Position numbers and translations under genes: made by a program. From the NCBI RefSeq assembly GCF_011765625.1, contig NZ_CP050313.1, positions 616,501-680,500 on the forward strand: a DNA stretch of 64,000 nt. The letters are read 5' to 3'. Positions 10,849-19,058 of the stretch are shown here, piece after piece. Every line of letters begins with the position of its first letter. The stretch's first letter is position 1. The DNA comes from Shewanella aestuarii. GTDB lineage: Bacteria > Pseudomonadota > Gammaproteobacteria > Enterobacterales > Shewanellaceae. The notes below the pieces were generated by a model. It was given only the letters and a program-made list of their open reading frames with translations. It made no database searches and was not told the origin of the DNA.

Positions 10849-11280
10849 ATGGAAAATGTTATCGACAACTTGTGGAAACACTATCAAAGCACCCATTTTT
10901 TATTTACTCAACCGTTATCTAGTGATTTTTCATTTGCAATTGTTACTGCTCATAATCCTTACGGCAGCCTACTTTCCCCTAGTCAAAACCGCCTATTAGA
11001 TCGAAAGCTACAATCAAAAATCCTTCAATATCAAAGACCTTATCGAGCAGTCATTGGGGTTGCACCAGACTTATCCCATATGGAAAAAAGTTGGGCGATT
11101 TTTATTGATAAAGAACAAGCGCTTGAGCTAGGAAGGGAGTTTAGGCAGCATGCAATCTATTATGTCCATGAAGGCGTATTGTCATTGATTGCTTGTTTTG
11201 ATTTAGCTAAAGCTGAGGTGTGTATTGGGCGTTTCGAACAGCGTCTAAGATTGGTTAGCGATTTTCCTGATAGCCATTAA
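10849..11280 (+). CDS. DUF3293 domain-containing protein
   Basis: Cytoplasmic protein of 143 residues resembling the DUF3293 family: TAHNPYGSLLSPSQN near the N-terminus, FRQHAIYYVHEGVLSLI near the C-terminus, and no signal peptide or membrane segment. The function of the family is unknown. It starts at ATG 10849 after AGAGAAATATT. A perfect CRP-type site stands upstream, so expression may respond to carbon or anaerobic status, because Shewanella CRP controls anaerobic respiration. The gene lies between arcA and the lysC leader, with no obvious operon partner. Confidence 0.7.
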   Translation: MENVIDNLWKHYQSTHFLFTQPLSSDFSFAIVTAHNPYGSLLSPSQNRLLDRKLQSKILQYQRPYRAVIGVAPDLSHMEKSWAIFIDKEQALELGREFRQHAIYYVHEGVLSLIACFDLAKAEVCIGRFEQRLRLVSDFPDSH

Positions 11281-11509
11281 CAAAATGCTTTATACATTTG
11301 TTAATATATCTTTTGAGACAATCTTTTTAACAAACAGGAGTGTCTTTTCATACCTATGATTGACTTTATTAATCTCACTATGAAATTTTTTCTATTTTTG
11401 TTTCAAGCTAGTTTGCTTTCTCATTGTCTTAACTTTTTTCCTTCCGCCTTCTTGTAGTACATTGAGTTACTGTATTTTTTAAAAAAAAGAGCGTTTGAAT
11501 TTTCTAGCA

Positions 11510-11539
11510 TTGACTTAGAGATAGGTTTATTGCTATTTT
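11510..11539 (+). promoter_or_regulatory. Putative lysC promoter
   Basis: TTGACT at 11510-11515, an 18-base spacer, then TATTTT at 11534-11539 with an extended TG at 11531-11532. The expected start near 11546 falls just before the first leader hairpin, CCTCCC-TTA-GGGAGG at 11547-11561. Confidence 0.55.
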
Positions 11540-11546
11540 GCTCATC

Positions 11547-11709
11547 CCTCCCTTAGGGAGGCACAGAAGAGGAGCGTTAACTAGGTAGTAAGTTGTAGGA
11601 AAACCAATTCCGATGATAACTTATGAGGGAGATTAACGCCGAGATATGATCGAGTTTGGTTACTTTTTCTATCGGTCGTTTAGGCTGAATCCTAACGATT
11701 GTCACCTGT
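11547..11709 (+). promoter_or_regulatory. Lysine riboswitch (L-box) upstream of lysC
   Basis: The leader carries the conserved lysine-aptamer blocks in the order seen in E. coli lysC. These are AGAAGAGGAGCG (11565-11576), AGTAAGTTG, CGATGATAACTTATGAGGGAG, TAACGCCGAG, then GGCTGAATCC and GATTGTCACC. The closing P1 pair is ACAG (11563-11566) with CTGT (11706-11709). A 6-bp hairpin (11547-11561) precedes the aptamer, as in E. coli. Lysine binding should lower LysC synthesis and so give feedback on the lysine/DAP branch. Confidence 0.92.
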
Positions 11710-11719
11710 TTTTTGGTGG

Positions 11720-11806
11720 AGAGCTTCTGGTGGTGATTGCTGTTTCCCTTCTTTAAGGGTGCGTTATCTTAGCACCAGGCTCTTCGAACGAAGTTTAGTT
11801 CGGAGC
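11720..11806 (+). promoter_or_regulatory. Riboswitch expression platform with alternative RBS-sequestering hairpins
   Basis: Two exclusive pairings are visible. In the sequestor, GCTC(TT)CGAAC at 11779-11789 pairs with GTTCGGAGC at 11798-11806, burying the Shine-Dalgarno GGAG at 11802-11805. In the anti-sequestor, AGAGC(TT)CTGGTG at 11720-11732 pairs with CACCAGGCTCT at 11773-11783 and takes away the sequestor's left arm. A small CCCTT/AAGGG hairpin at 11746-11759 lies in its loop. Translational rather than terminator control is inferred, since no T-run follows. Confidence 0.7.
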
Positions 11807-11815
11807 GTATATTTC

Positions 11816-13174
11816 ATGTCGTTAAATCAATTAGTTGTCGCTAAGTTTGGCGGAACCTCTGTTGCTGATTATCAAGCTATGAGCCGCTGTGCTGATATCG
11901 TATTAGCCAATCCAAATACTCGTCTTGTTGTTGTGAGTGCTTCAAGTGGTGTCACCAACTTACTCGTTGAGCTAACCCAAGCTAATGTAAATGATGAGCG
12001 TCGTTTAAGTTTATTAAAGCAAATTGCCCAAATTCAATATCGTATTATTGACGAATTAGGCAGTCCTCAAGATATTAATGCCCAAATAGATAAGCTACTT
12101 AGCCGAATGGCTGTTTTAAGTGAATCCTTAGAGCTTGATCGCAGTAAAGCGATTATGGATGAATTGCTATCTATGGGCGAGCAATGTTCTTCGGTATTAT
12201 TTTCAGCCGTTATCCGCGAAAAAGGTACCCCATCTAACGCTTTTGATGTTCGTCAAGTGCTACGTACAGACAGCCATTTTGGTCGTGCTGAACCCCAGAT
12301 TGAGCAAATAGCCATGTTAGCGCGCGATCATTTACAACCTTTACTAGTTAATCAGGTTATTGTCACTCAAGGCTTTATTGGTGCTGATGAACAGGGCCGA
12401 ACGACCACACTAGGTCGCGGTGGCAGTGACTATTCTGCAGCATTATTAGCTGAAGCGTTAACGGCATTTGCTGTTGAGATTTGGACCGATGTTGCCGGTA
12501 TTTACACCACAGATCCACGTTTAGCCCCCAACGCAAGACCCATTGCTGAAATTAGCTTTAATGAGGCCGCTGAAATGGCAACATTTGGTGCTAAGGTACT
12601 TCATCCTGCGACTATTTTACCTGCTGTTCGTCAGCAAATTCAGGTGTTTGTTGGATCTAGTAAAGCCCCTGAAGCCGGTGGTACTTGGATCCGTCATCAA
12701 GTTGAAGATGCCCCCGTTTATCGCGCGGTGGCCTTGCGTCGCGATCAAACCTTACTTAACTTACACAGTTTACAAATGCTGCACGCGCAGGGCTTTTTAG
12801 CTGAAACATTTGCGACATTAGCCAGACACAAAATTTCAGTCGATTTGATCACGACTTCAGAAGTGAACGTGTCGCTAACCCTAGATAAAACGGGTTCGGA
12901 CTCAAGTGGTCAAGGGCTGTTAAGTGAATCATTATTACAAGAACTGTCACAGCATTGTCGTGTTCGAGTTGAAGATAACTTAGCCTTAGTCGCCATTATT
13001 GGTAATAAGATTGCATCCACAGCGGGTATTTGTAGTCGTGTTTTCCAAGTGCTTGAAAAGCATAATGTACGTATGATTTGCCAAGGGGCCAGCCCGCATA
13101 ACTTGTGTGTATTGGTTGATGAAGCTGAAGCCGCTACTGTGGTTCATGCCTTGCATAAAAATTTGTTTGAATAA
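11816..13174 (+). CDS. lysC: Lysine-sensitive aspartokinase III
   Basis: Phosphorylates aspartate in the first step of lysine, methionine and threonine synthesis. The kinase motif KFGGTS lies at residues 10-15, substrate-binding TTLGRGGSD is near residue 200, and WTDVAGIYTTDPR is near 223. C-terminal ACT regulatory domains fill about residues 300-452 and end in ALHKNLFE, as in E. coli LysC. ATG 11816 is preceded by GGAG at a 10-base spacing and gives 452 residues, against 449 in E. coli. The frame runs open upstream to 11699, but that part is riboswitch RNA, not protein. It is regulated by the lysine riboswitch immediately upstream. A desuccinylase-like gene follows 10 bases later. Confidence 0.95.
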   Translation: MSLNQLVVAKFGGTSVADYQAMSRCADIVLANPNTRLVVVSASSGVTNLLVELTQANVNDERRLSLLKQIAQIQYRIIDELGSPQDINAQIDKLLSRMAVLSESLELDRSKAIMDELLSMGEQCSSVLFSAVIREKGTPSNAFDVRQVLRTDSHFGRAEPQIEQIAMLARDHLQPLLVNQVIVTQGFIGADEQGRTTTLGRGGSDYSAALLAEALTAFAVEIWTDVAGIYTTDPRLAPNARPIAEISFNEAAEMATFGAKVLHPATILPAVRQQIQVFVGSSKAPEAGGTWIRHQVEDAPVYRAVALRRDQTLLNLHSLQMLHAQGFLAETFATLARHKISVDLITTSEVNVSLTLDKTGSDSSGQGLLSESLLQELSQHCRVRVEDNLALVAIIGNKIASTAGICSRVFQVLEKHNVRMICQGASPHNLCVLVDEAEAATVVHALHKNLFE

Positions 13175-13184
13175 GAGTGAGTGA

Positions 13185-14293
13185 ATGACCAAAGCGATTC
13201 GAAGTGTATTGAATGTCGGTGAGCTTGCAGCTGGGCAAGCGCTTGATGTGCCTTTGTATCAATTTAAAGGCCAAAGTGATAGTGCGCCAAGCGTTTATGT
13301 ACAAGCCAATGTTCATGGTGCAGAAGTACAGGGCAATGCTGTCATCTATCAATTGATGAGCCTACTTGAAAACTATCAAGTGCTGGGGATATCACTTTCG
13401 CTCCACTGGCGAATCCTTTGGGCATTAATCAAAAAAGTGGTGAGTTTACATTAGGTCGATTTGATCCCATAACAGGGGTGAATTGGAACCGAGAGTATTT
13501 AGATCACAAGCTAGATATTGCCGCTTGGTTTGCAGCGCATCAGCATTTAGATAATCAACAAATTATCCAAGCGTTTAAGCTTACTCTCGTTGAACAATGT
13601 CAACTAAAGTTGCAACATAGTTGGGGGATTACCACAGGTCATCGACTCGCGGTGTCTTTGCAATCCTTAGCGCATCAGGCTGATATTGTTTTAGATTTAC
13701 ATACCGGGCCTAAGTCTTGTAAGCACCTTTATTGTCCAGAGTTTGATCGTGATAACGCGCGATACTTCTCTATTCCTTATACCTTAATTATTCCTAATAG
13801 TTTTGGTGGCGCAATGGATGAAGCAGCGTTCTGCCCATGGTGGCAATTAGCTGATTACATACAAAGCCAAGGGCGGGATTTTGCTGTGCCGATAGCGGCA
13901 TTTACCCTTGAACTTGCCAGCCAAGAGCGAATTGATATGGCCGACGCCCTTGATGATGCCCAAGGGATTTTGGCCTATTTAAGCCAGCGAGGGGTAATTG
14001 CTGAAAAGATCGCACCGAAAGTTATGCCGCGTTTTGCTTGCTATTTAAATGATTATAAAAAGTTTCATGCTCCGCACGCTGGCTTAGTGGAATATCGTGC
14101 TCAAGTGGGTAAGCCGTTGCCAGCAGGTCAGCCGTTAGTGGATTTATTACGGTTAGATTTATATGGTACTGATAAGGCATTAACAGCTATTAGTTTAGAT
14201 AAAGATTGTGTACCTATATTGCATTTTGCTTCTGCGTCAGTACATCAAGGAACCGAGCTTTATAAAGTCATGACTAACGTGTTTGAGCTTTGA
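13185..14293 (+). pseudogene. Succinylglutamate desuccinylase/aspartoacylase-family peptidase (frameshifted)
   Basis: Zinc-dependent carboxypeptidase-like (M14-type) amidohydrolase, broken in two frames. The first part (13185 to ~13388) contains the zinc motif NVHGAEVQGN. The second part, in another frame, continues as GDITFAPLANPLGINQKSGE and includes LDLHTGP and a C-terminal barrel-like domain to the stop at 14291-14293. The shift is at the GGGG run 13385-13388; one extra G would restore a 369-residue protein. The downstream frame has normal codon use and no other disruption, so a sequencing error or a very recent mutation is likely. It is 10 bases after lysC and probably co-transcribed. 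The substrate is unknown; family members deacylate N-acylated amino acids. Confidence 0.82.
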
Positions 14294-14330
14294 TGGCTTG
14301 TTTGTTTTGATTGCTAATGTAGCCTATTTT

Positions 14331-14348
14331 GCCGAGAAAACTTTCGGC
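14331..14348 (+). terminator. Possible weak terminator after the lysC transcript
   Basis: GCCGA(G)/(T)TCGGC stem with an AAAAC-type loop followed by GTTTTGT, 38 bases after the desuccinylase stop. A second hairpin, GGGCAA/TTGCCC at 14372-14390, follows. The rest of the 231-base gap up to the convergent gene at 14525 shows nothing else. Confidence 0.4.
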
Positions 14349-14524
14349 GTTTTGTCTGGCCTTGATTAAAGGGGCAAAGCGCTCTTGCCCTTTGGAAGCC
14401 CCGTATTCAGATAAAAAGCTGAAAAGAGCATATTTCAATTGGGAGGCAATCCCGTTTTAACCGTATTCTCTATCCACGTTAGTAAACCGCTTTAGTCATT
14501 GCCGCCTCACTTATTCCATCTCAA

Positions 14525-15664
14525 CTAGCTTTTTAATATCTCAAGCGGCATACGCAGCATATCATCGCCTGTGCCGGCTACTGCCCAAATAATGGCAACT
14601 AAGCCTCCAATGGTAAGCAAATACCATATCGCAGAGAAAATTTGGCCATAACGGTCCAGCGGTAATAAATGACTTTGGTGGCGCGATCGCCATTCGAAAA
14701 CAATTTCTAAGCTGCCGATAAGCAACAAGAAACCTAATAAAGCTAACCCAAGACTGTAACTGATAAACACGCCAATGGCCGCTCCAACAATGCAGGCGAT
14801 TAATCCCACTAAGCTGTTCATCGAAAAGCTGATACTTTTTAAAATGTGACCGCCATCAAGTGGCAATATGGGTAATAGATTAAACAGATTCAGCAGTGCG
14901 TTAAATGCGGCAAGCCCAGCAAAAAAGACATTGCCAGTAATCCAAAAGGCTACTAAACAAGCGATTGATAAAAATAAGCCAAAGGTTGGCCCCATGATAG
15001 ATATCACGACATCTTGCCAGCGAGTATTAATGCGCTCGTCGCTTAATGCAAGGCCGCCCATAAAAGGAATTAAGTAGATGCCTTTGGTTTTCATGCCAAA
15101 GTATTTCATTGCTTTGATATGGCCATATTCATGAAACACTAAACATGCAATCAGTGCGAGGGCAAATTCGATTGAAAATAACCATGAGTATGCGGCAACA
15201 CTGGCTCCGGCGAGTAAAGTTTTTACAACTTTGGCGCTTTTAAGCAGCTTGAAGCCTAATGAGGCTAGACCAATCATGCTGACTTTATTGGCTTTAGGCG
15301 CAGGTATTTCAGGCACTTGTTTTTCAATGTCTTGGGTATTGCGATGACCTTGGCTGATCTGCTCTTCATCAACTAATAAGCCGTAATCGAGTTGGAATGG
15401 TTGCCATTGCAAGTCAACCTCAAGCCGAATCGCGATGGCTTGAGTTTGTGCTATTGGGTTAGGGTCAATTGCCTCATGATCAACATGGACTGATGCTGGG
15501 GCTCTGCTAGTTAATTCAAATTGATGGATTTGAAATGCTTGATTTTGTGGAGAGGCTGATTTTTGTGATACCAATTGGTTGTCCCAATATAGCTGCTGCC
15601 AGCCAGCCATTGAGCCTTCAAGACGCAAGCGTTTACCAAGGCACTCAATATTCAATAACTCCAT
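14525..15664 (-). CDS. Site-2-protease-like M50 family metallopeptidase
   Basis: Integral membrane zinc protease candidate of 379 residues. The zinc motif HEYGH lies within a membrane helix (about residues 177-181). The second motif, NLLPILPLDGG, supplies the Asp ligand about 90 residues later. At least five hydrophobic segments are seen between residues 145 and 370. The first ~130 residues are soluble and unlike M50 proteins I recognise, so they may be a substrate-recognition or regulatory domain. There is no PDZ domain, so it is not RseP. A terminator separates it from the upstream DUF342 operon, and it is probably monocistronic. The substrate is unknown. Confidence 0.78.
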   Translation of the reverse strand: MELLNIECLGKRLRLEGSMAGWQQLYWDNQLVSQKSASPQNQAFQIHQFELTSRAPASVHVDHEAIDPNPIAQTQAIAIRLEVDLQWQPFQLDYGLLVDEEQISQGHRNTQDIEKQVPEIPAPKANKVSMIGLASLGFKLLKSAKVVKTLLAGASVAAYSWLFSIEFALALIACLVFHEYGHIKAMKYFGMKTKGIYLIPFMGGLALSDERINTRWQDVVISIMGPTFGLFLSIACLVAFWITGNVFFAGLAAFNALLNLFNLLPILPLDGGHILKSISFSMNSLVGLIACIVGAAIGVFISYSLGLALLGFLLLIGSLEIVFEWRSRHQSHLLPLDRYGQIFSAIWYLLTIGGLVAIIWAVAGTGDDMLRMPLEILKS

Positions 15665-15830
15665 GTGTGTTCTCTAATAGCATGTAAATTGGCGCCATTT
15701 TGCCAGAGCCATGGATTTGGCTCAATCGTAGCAAGCCAATAAATTGAATTAACAGTAAAAATGCGGGTAATAAATGACAGAGGCTAGGTTTGAGAACCCA
15801 AATATATGGTTTATTGGCTTGTTAGTATTC

Positions 15831-15869
15831 AAAAAGATGGCCTGCAGTATTAGTGCAGGCCATCTTTTT
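15831..15869 (-). terminator. Intrinsic terminator of the DUF342 gene
   Basis: Perfect 16-bp stem with a 7-base loop; the arms carry GATGGCCTGCA/TGCAGGCCATC with A5/T5 ends. It sits 45 bases past the end of the DUF342 frame. The A/T ends mean it could also work on the plus strand. Confidence 0.85.
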
Positions 15870-15913
15870 ACGGCTTTAATGCTAGTGTTAACCTAAAGTC
15901 AATATCAGTGCTA

Positions 15914-17577
15914 TTAGGCGCTATAATCGAAGTTGATTTCAGCATTAATATTTTTTACGGTGCATGGCCCATGTTCACGTTGGCTGCGGTTTTTGGCATT
16001 ACCTATATGCAGTTCGACATTGGCAAAAATGTGTTTTTCAGCTCTGATAAAGTAACGGTCATAATAACCCTCTACATCATTTTGTAGTTGATTAAATTCA
16101 AGTTCTTCTTTAGTGCGTTCTTCAGCAATTTGCTTTTTTTGATCCAGCATCATTTTAACCTGCTCAATCATACCAGCATCATTTTGCCATTCTGATTTTG
16201 GGGGAGTTTTCGCAATCTGGCTTCGATATCTAAACCAGCCACTACCAGCTGTTTAACACTTTCATCAAGGGCTTTCATGTCTTGCTTTAGCTCTTGTTGG
16301 CCCATTGCGCAAAAGAGTTCAGTTTTAGTACCAGCAGTCGCTCCAAAGGCTACCGCGCGGATCCCTTTTGCTGCAGATGCTCTTCCACCCACTAAATCAC
16401 CGCGCCTAGCTTGTGCGTCGCTAACGGTAATGGTTTCGTCAGACTGGGAATGACTATGTAAGAGTTGTTTGGTGACCAGAATTGCACCTTTTGCAGTTAA
16501 TTCAGAATACTGCACAAATTGGGCGCAGATTTGGCCTTGAGCTTTAATTTTGGTGCTTAATTCATGATCTTTAATCAGTCTACCGATAACTCCTTTACTG
16601 ACAATCACATCACCTTCTGCTTCTAAGGTGGCTGAGTCGACAAAACCCATCACAGTGATATCGCCACTGGCTTTTACATGCATGCCTTCGCCAACGTCTC
16701 CCGTAATCAGTACGCTGCCTTTAAAATTAACGTGACCATATTTTACATCAACATTTTTTATTTGAAGGACATCATCTACTTGCATACCTTTACGGTTTTC
16801 AACAGGTTGTCCTGATACCGTTGCGATCAATTGGTTAGGATTATTTGGGCTTAATGCCGTACCACTTCCAGGTTCCATCAGCACGTCTTTCCCTGGTACT
16901 TGATTTAACACATCACCATGAACGTTATAACCGGGAGTTCCTTGGGTGGCGGGCTTTTTAACCATTAATACATCATTAGGCTTTACAGTGACTAACGAAC
17001 CCAAGTTGCGCATATCCACAGTTCCGTCTTCACGTTCTTGCGGCTGTAATAAGCGTTCACGAGCTAAGGCTACTTTGCGGGTTAATGTGGCATTTTCACC
17101 ATTAATAGCTGGTTTTCCGGTGGCAATTTCACTTTCGCAGCTCTCACCCGGTGGTAAAATATCAAGACGTTTTAATAACGCCATGATTTTAGGCTTACTC
17201 AAGCCCATTTTAATTTGATGACTTTTAAGGCTATTTAATATGTCTGCTAGCACAATCTCTTTACCACCCCATGCGGAGGTGATTTTCATTGAGGCTTGCA
17301 TTTTGTCATCACTGACAATCACTTTGATTTCGCCATCTTTACGTTCAGCAATGTTGAAGAATAATTCATGATCGCCAGGCGCTTGGCCACATAACGCATT
17401 GACTTCATTAACAGCTTTATCTATGGCGGGAACGATAGGGAATAGCATGGCAAAATCAGGCTGCTTTAGCAGCGCCGTAATATCGTCCTTTGAGATCGGC
17501 CCGTGTTTGTTTGGGACCAATCTCAATTCAACTTTTGATTGGTCTGCATTAAATATCGCGGTGGTAGGTTCCAACAT
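15914..17577 (-). pseudogene. DUF342 (FapA-family) protein, frameshifted near its C-terminus
   Basis: The N-terminal 16168-17577 part encodes most of a DUF342 protein, with the repeating beta-helix region VLITGDVGEGMHVKASGDIT, GDVIVSKGVIGR and KAQGQICAQFVQYSEL. It ends abruptly in NQNGKMMLV. The next frame supplies the missing coiled coil and end: PPKSEWQNDAGMIEQVKMML, then HIFANVELHIGN to the stop at 15914. The break is the GGGGG run (plus strand) at 16200-16204; one more base restores a 554-residue protein. The family is widespread and sometimes linked to polar or signalling functions, but its role is not established here. The short downstream frame should not be read as a separate 85-residue gene. 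Confidence 0.82.
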
Positions 17578-17709
17578 AACATCCCTTGTTTATTGTTTTT
17601 TTTATAAGTGAACTACAGCAATGTAAGTTAACACTTTAATCTAACTGATATAAGGAGGTTTATCCAGTATGGAAGTCACAGGCTATATTAGAATTTGACA
17701 TTTTTTAAA

Positions 17710-18798
17710 CTATGCTAACTGTTGAAAATACAGTTTGTATTTATTGTTTTCAGCTGGCACGTTAACCTTGCCAAATGCATTGGCGATATTATCTGCGTAG
17801 GGAAGATGACGATTCGCAACAATTTGCCAAACGCCATTTTTGTTTAAGCGTTGACTACTTTGGCTAACAAAGTCATTGGCGATAGCAAATGTACTATCTA
17901 AGCCATCATGAAAAGGTGGATTAGAGATGATGCCATCAAATTTGCCGCTGATTTGTTTAAACCCATCGGATGGATATACCTTAGCTTGCTGATGATTTGC
18001 CGCTAACGTTAACTCACATGATGCTAACGCCATGGCATTAATATCGATACATTCCATTTTTAAGCTGGGATATTGTTTTAATAAGGCAGCGGTAATAACC
18101 CCTGCGCCACAGCCAAAATCAAGTACTCGGCCCTGAAGTGTAGGTAAATGAGACAAGAGTAACTCTGTGCCAAGGTCGAGTTTTTTCTCGCTAAATACCC
18201 CGACTAGATTGCAAATGGTGATTTCACCCTGCGGGGTATTAATTTGGTATTGGCTGTACCAATCTTCAAGCACTAATTTTTTTGGGGGCTGCAATAAAAA
18301 TGCACGATATAGTAGACAATGACGCGCATTATCAATTTTTACCGCTGGGCTGAAAAACTCAGGTAATAATTTGGGCAGTGATTTTACGCCGCCTTTATTT
18401 TCACCTACAACCAGCAGCAATCCCTCATCGACTAAATGATTGGCCGCAAGGGTAAGCAGATACTGAGCTAATGGTTTGGCTTTGGGGAAAAATACAATAA
18501 CGCAATCAAATTGCTGTTGCTCAAGTTCATTCGGTAGTTTGTGACCAAAGTAACAATCCAGTTTTGTTGCCGCCAGCGGGGATAAAGTGAGGTGATGGTT
18601 ATAGTCTAGCGCCAGTGCGGTCACTGATTTAGCGGTGTCTAAACATTGCAGTGCCAAGTGATCAGCTTCATAGTTGAGAACGAGTACATCAAGATTGGCG
18701 AATTGGTCGCTATTTCTTAAAACAACTTGGGAAGGATTCGTTAGCACGGCGGTCTCACTTAACTGAATTAAATCTGATTTAGGCAATGATTTTAACAC
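17710..18798 (-). CDS. rsmC: 16S rRNA (guanine1207-N2)-methyltransferase RsmC
   Basis: S-adenosylmethionine-dependent methylase of G1207 in 16S rRNA, 362 residues (E. coli 343). It has the duplicated RsmC architecture. A degenerate N-terminal methyltransferase-like half (to ~190) is followed by the catalytic half, with motif I DFGCGAG (~228) and motif IV NPPFHDG (~292). [19 protein letters not shown] precedes motif I, as in RsmC/RsmD-type enzymes. It is followed on the same strand, after a 132-base gap, by the DUF342 gene. A stem-loop at 18825-18857 separates it from the phosphatase gene upstream. Confidence 0.9.
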   Translation of the reverse strand: MLKSLPKSDLIQLSETAVLTNPSQVVLRNSDQFANLDVLVLNYEADHLALQCLDTAKSVTALALDYNHHLTLSPLAATKLDCYFGHKLPNELEQQQFDCVIVFFPKAKPLAQYLLTLAANHLVDEGLLLVVGENKGGVKSLPKLLPEFFSPAVKIDNARHCLLYRAFLLQPPKKLVLEDWYSQYQINTPQGEITICNLVGVFSEKKLDLGTELLLSHLPTLQGRVLDFGCGAGVITAALLKQYPSLKMECIDINAMALASCELTLAANHQQAKVYPSDGFKQISGKFDGIISNPPFHDGLDSTFAIANDFVSQSSQRLNKNGVWQIVANRHLPYADNIANAFGKVNVPAENNKYKLYFQQLA

Positions 18799-18824
18799 TT
18801 ATTTTATCAAAGCTGACGTTTAAA

Positions 18825-18857
18825 ATAGATAAAGCGACATTAAGTCGCTTTATCTAT
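18825..18857 (-). terminator. Stem-loop between the phosphatase gene and rsmC
   Basis: Perfect 14-bp stem with a 5-base loop; the arms contain AAAGCGAC/GTCGCTTT and run into a T-rich stretch on the minus strand. It is likely the terminator of the phosphatase transcript, lying beyond the MITE-like repeat. Confidence 0.65.
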
Positions 18858-18895
18858 GGTGTTTTGAACACATCGGGTTAGCGTTATGTTTAGCT

Positions 18896-19058
18896 ATACC
18901 CATCGTAATAAATAACTGCTTATTCTAGCTTGTCAGTACATCTAATCACGACGCTGTATTTTTCTGTTGTAATAATAAATTTTTTACCAAAAGTTGCCAT
19001 ATTTTCACGTATTTTCGATGCTATGTTTGTTCACTTAATTTACTGTGATGGATTGGTA
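18896..19058. repeat. MITE-like interspersed repeat, copy A
   Basis: About 163 bp that align end to end with 25001-25161. The shared left end is ATACC(C/A)ATCGTAATAAATAACTG, followed by TTATTCTAGCTTGT (shown in parts). Shared internal words are ACGC and GACGCT/GATGCT, and the shared right end is CACTTA...ACTGTGAT...GATTGGTA. The two ends are imperfect inverted repeats of each other. It has no coding capacity, as expected for a non-autonomous element. Its right end overlaps the last codons and stop of the alkaline phosphatase gene (19040-19058). Confidence 0.75.

Noticed and set aside
11699-11815. In-frame N-terminal extension of aspartokinase
   Set aside because: The extra ~39 codons coincide with the end of the lysine riboswitch and its expression platform. 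The family start with a spaced GGAG is at 11816.
15914-16171. Separate 85-residue gene downstream of the DUF342 gene
   Set aside because: It is the C-terminal part of the same DUF342 protein displaced by a one-base frameshift at 16200-16204.
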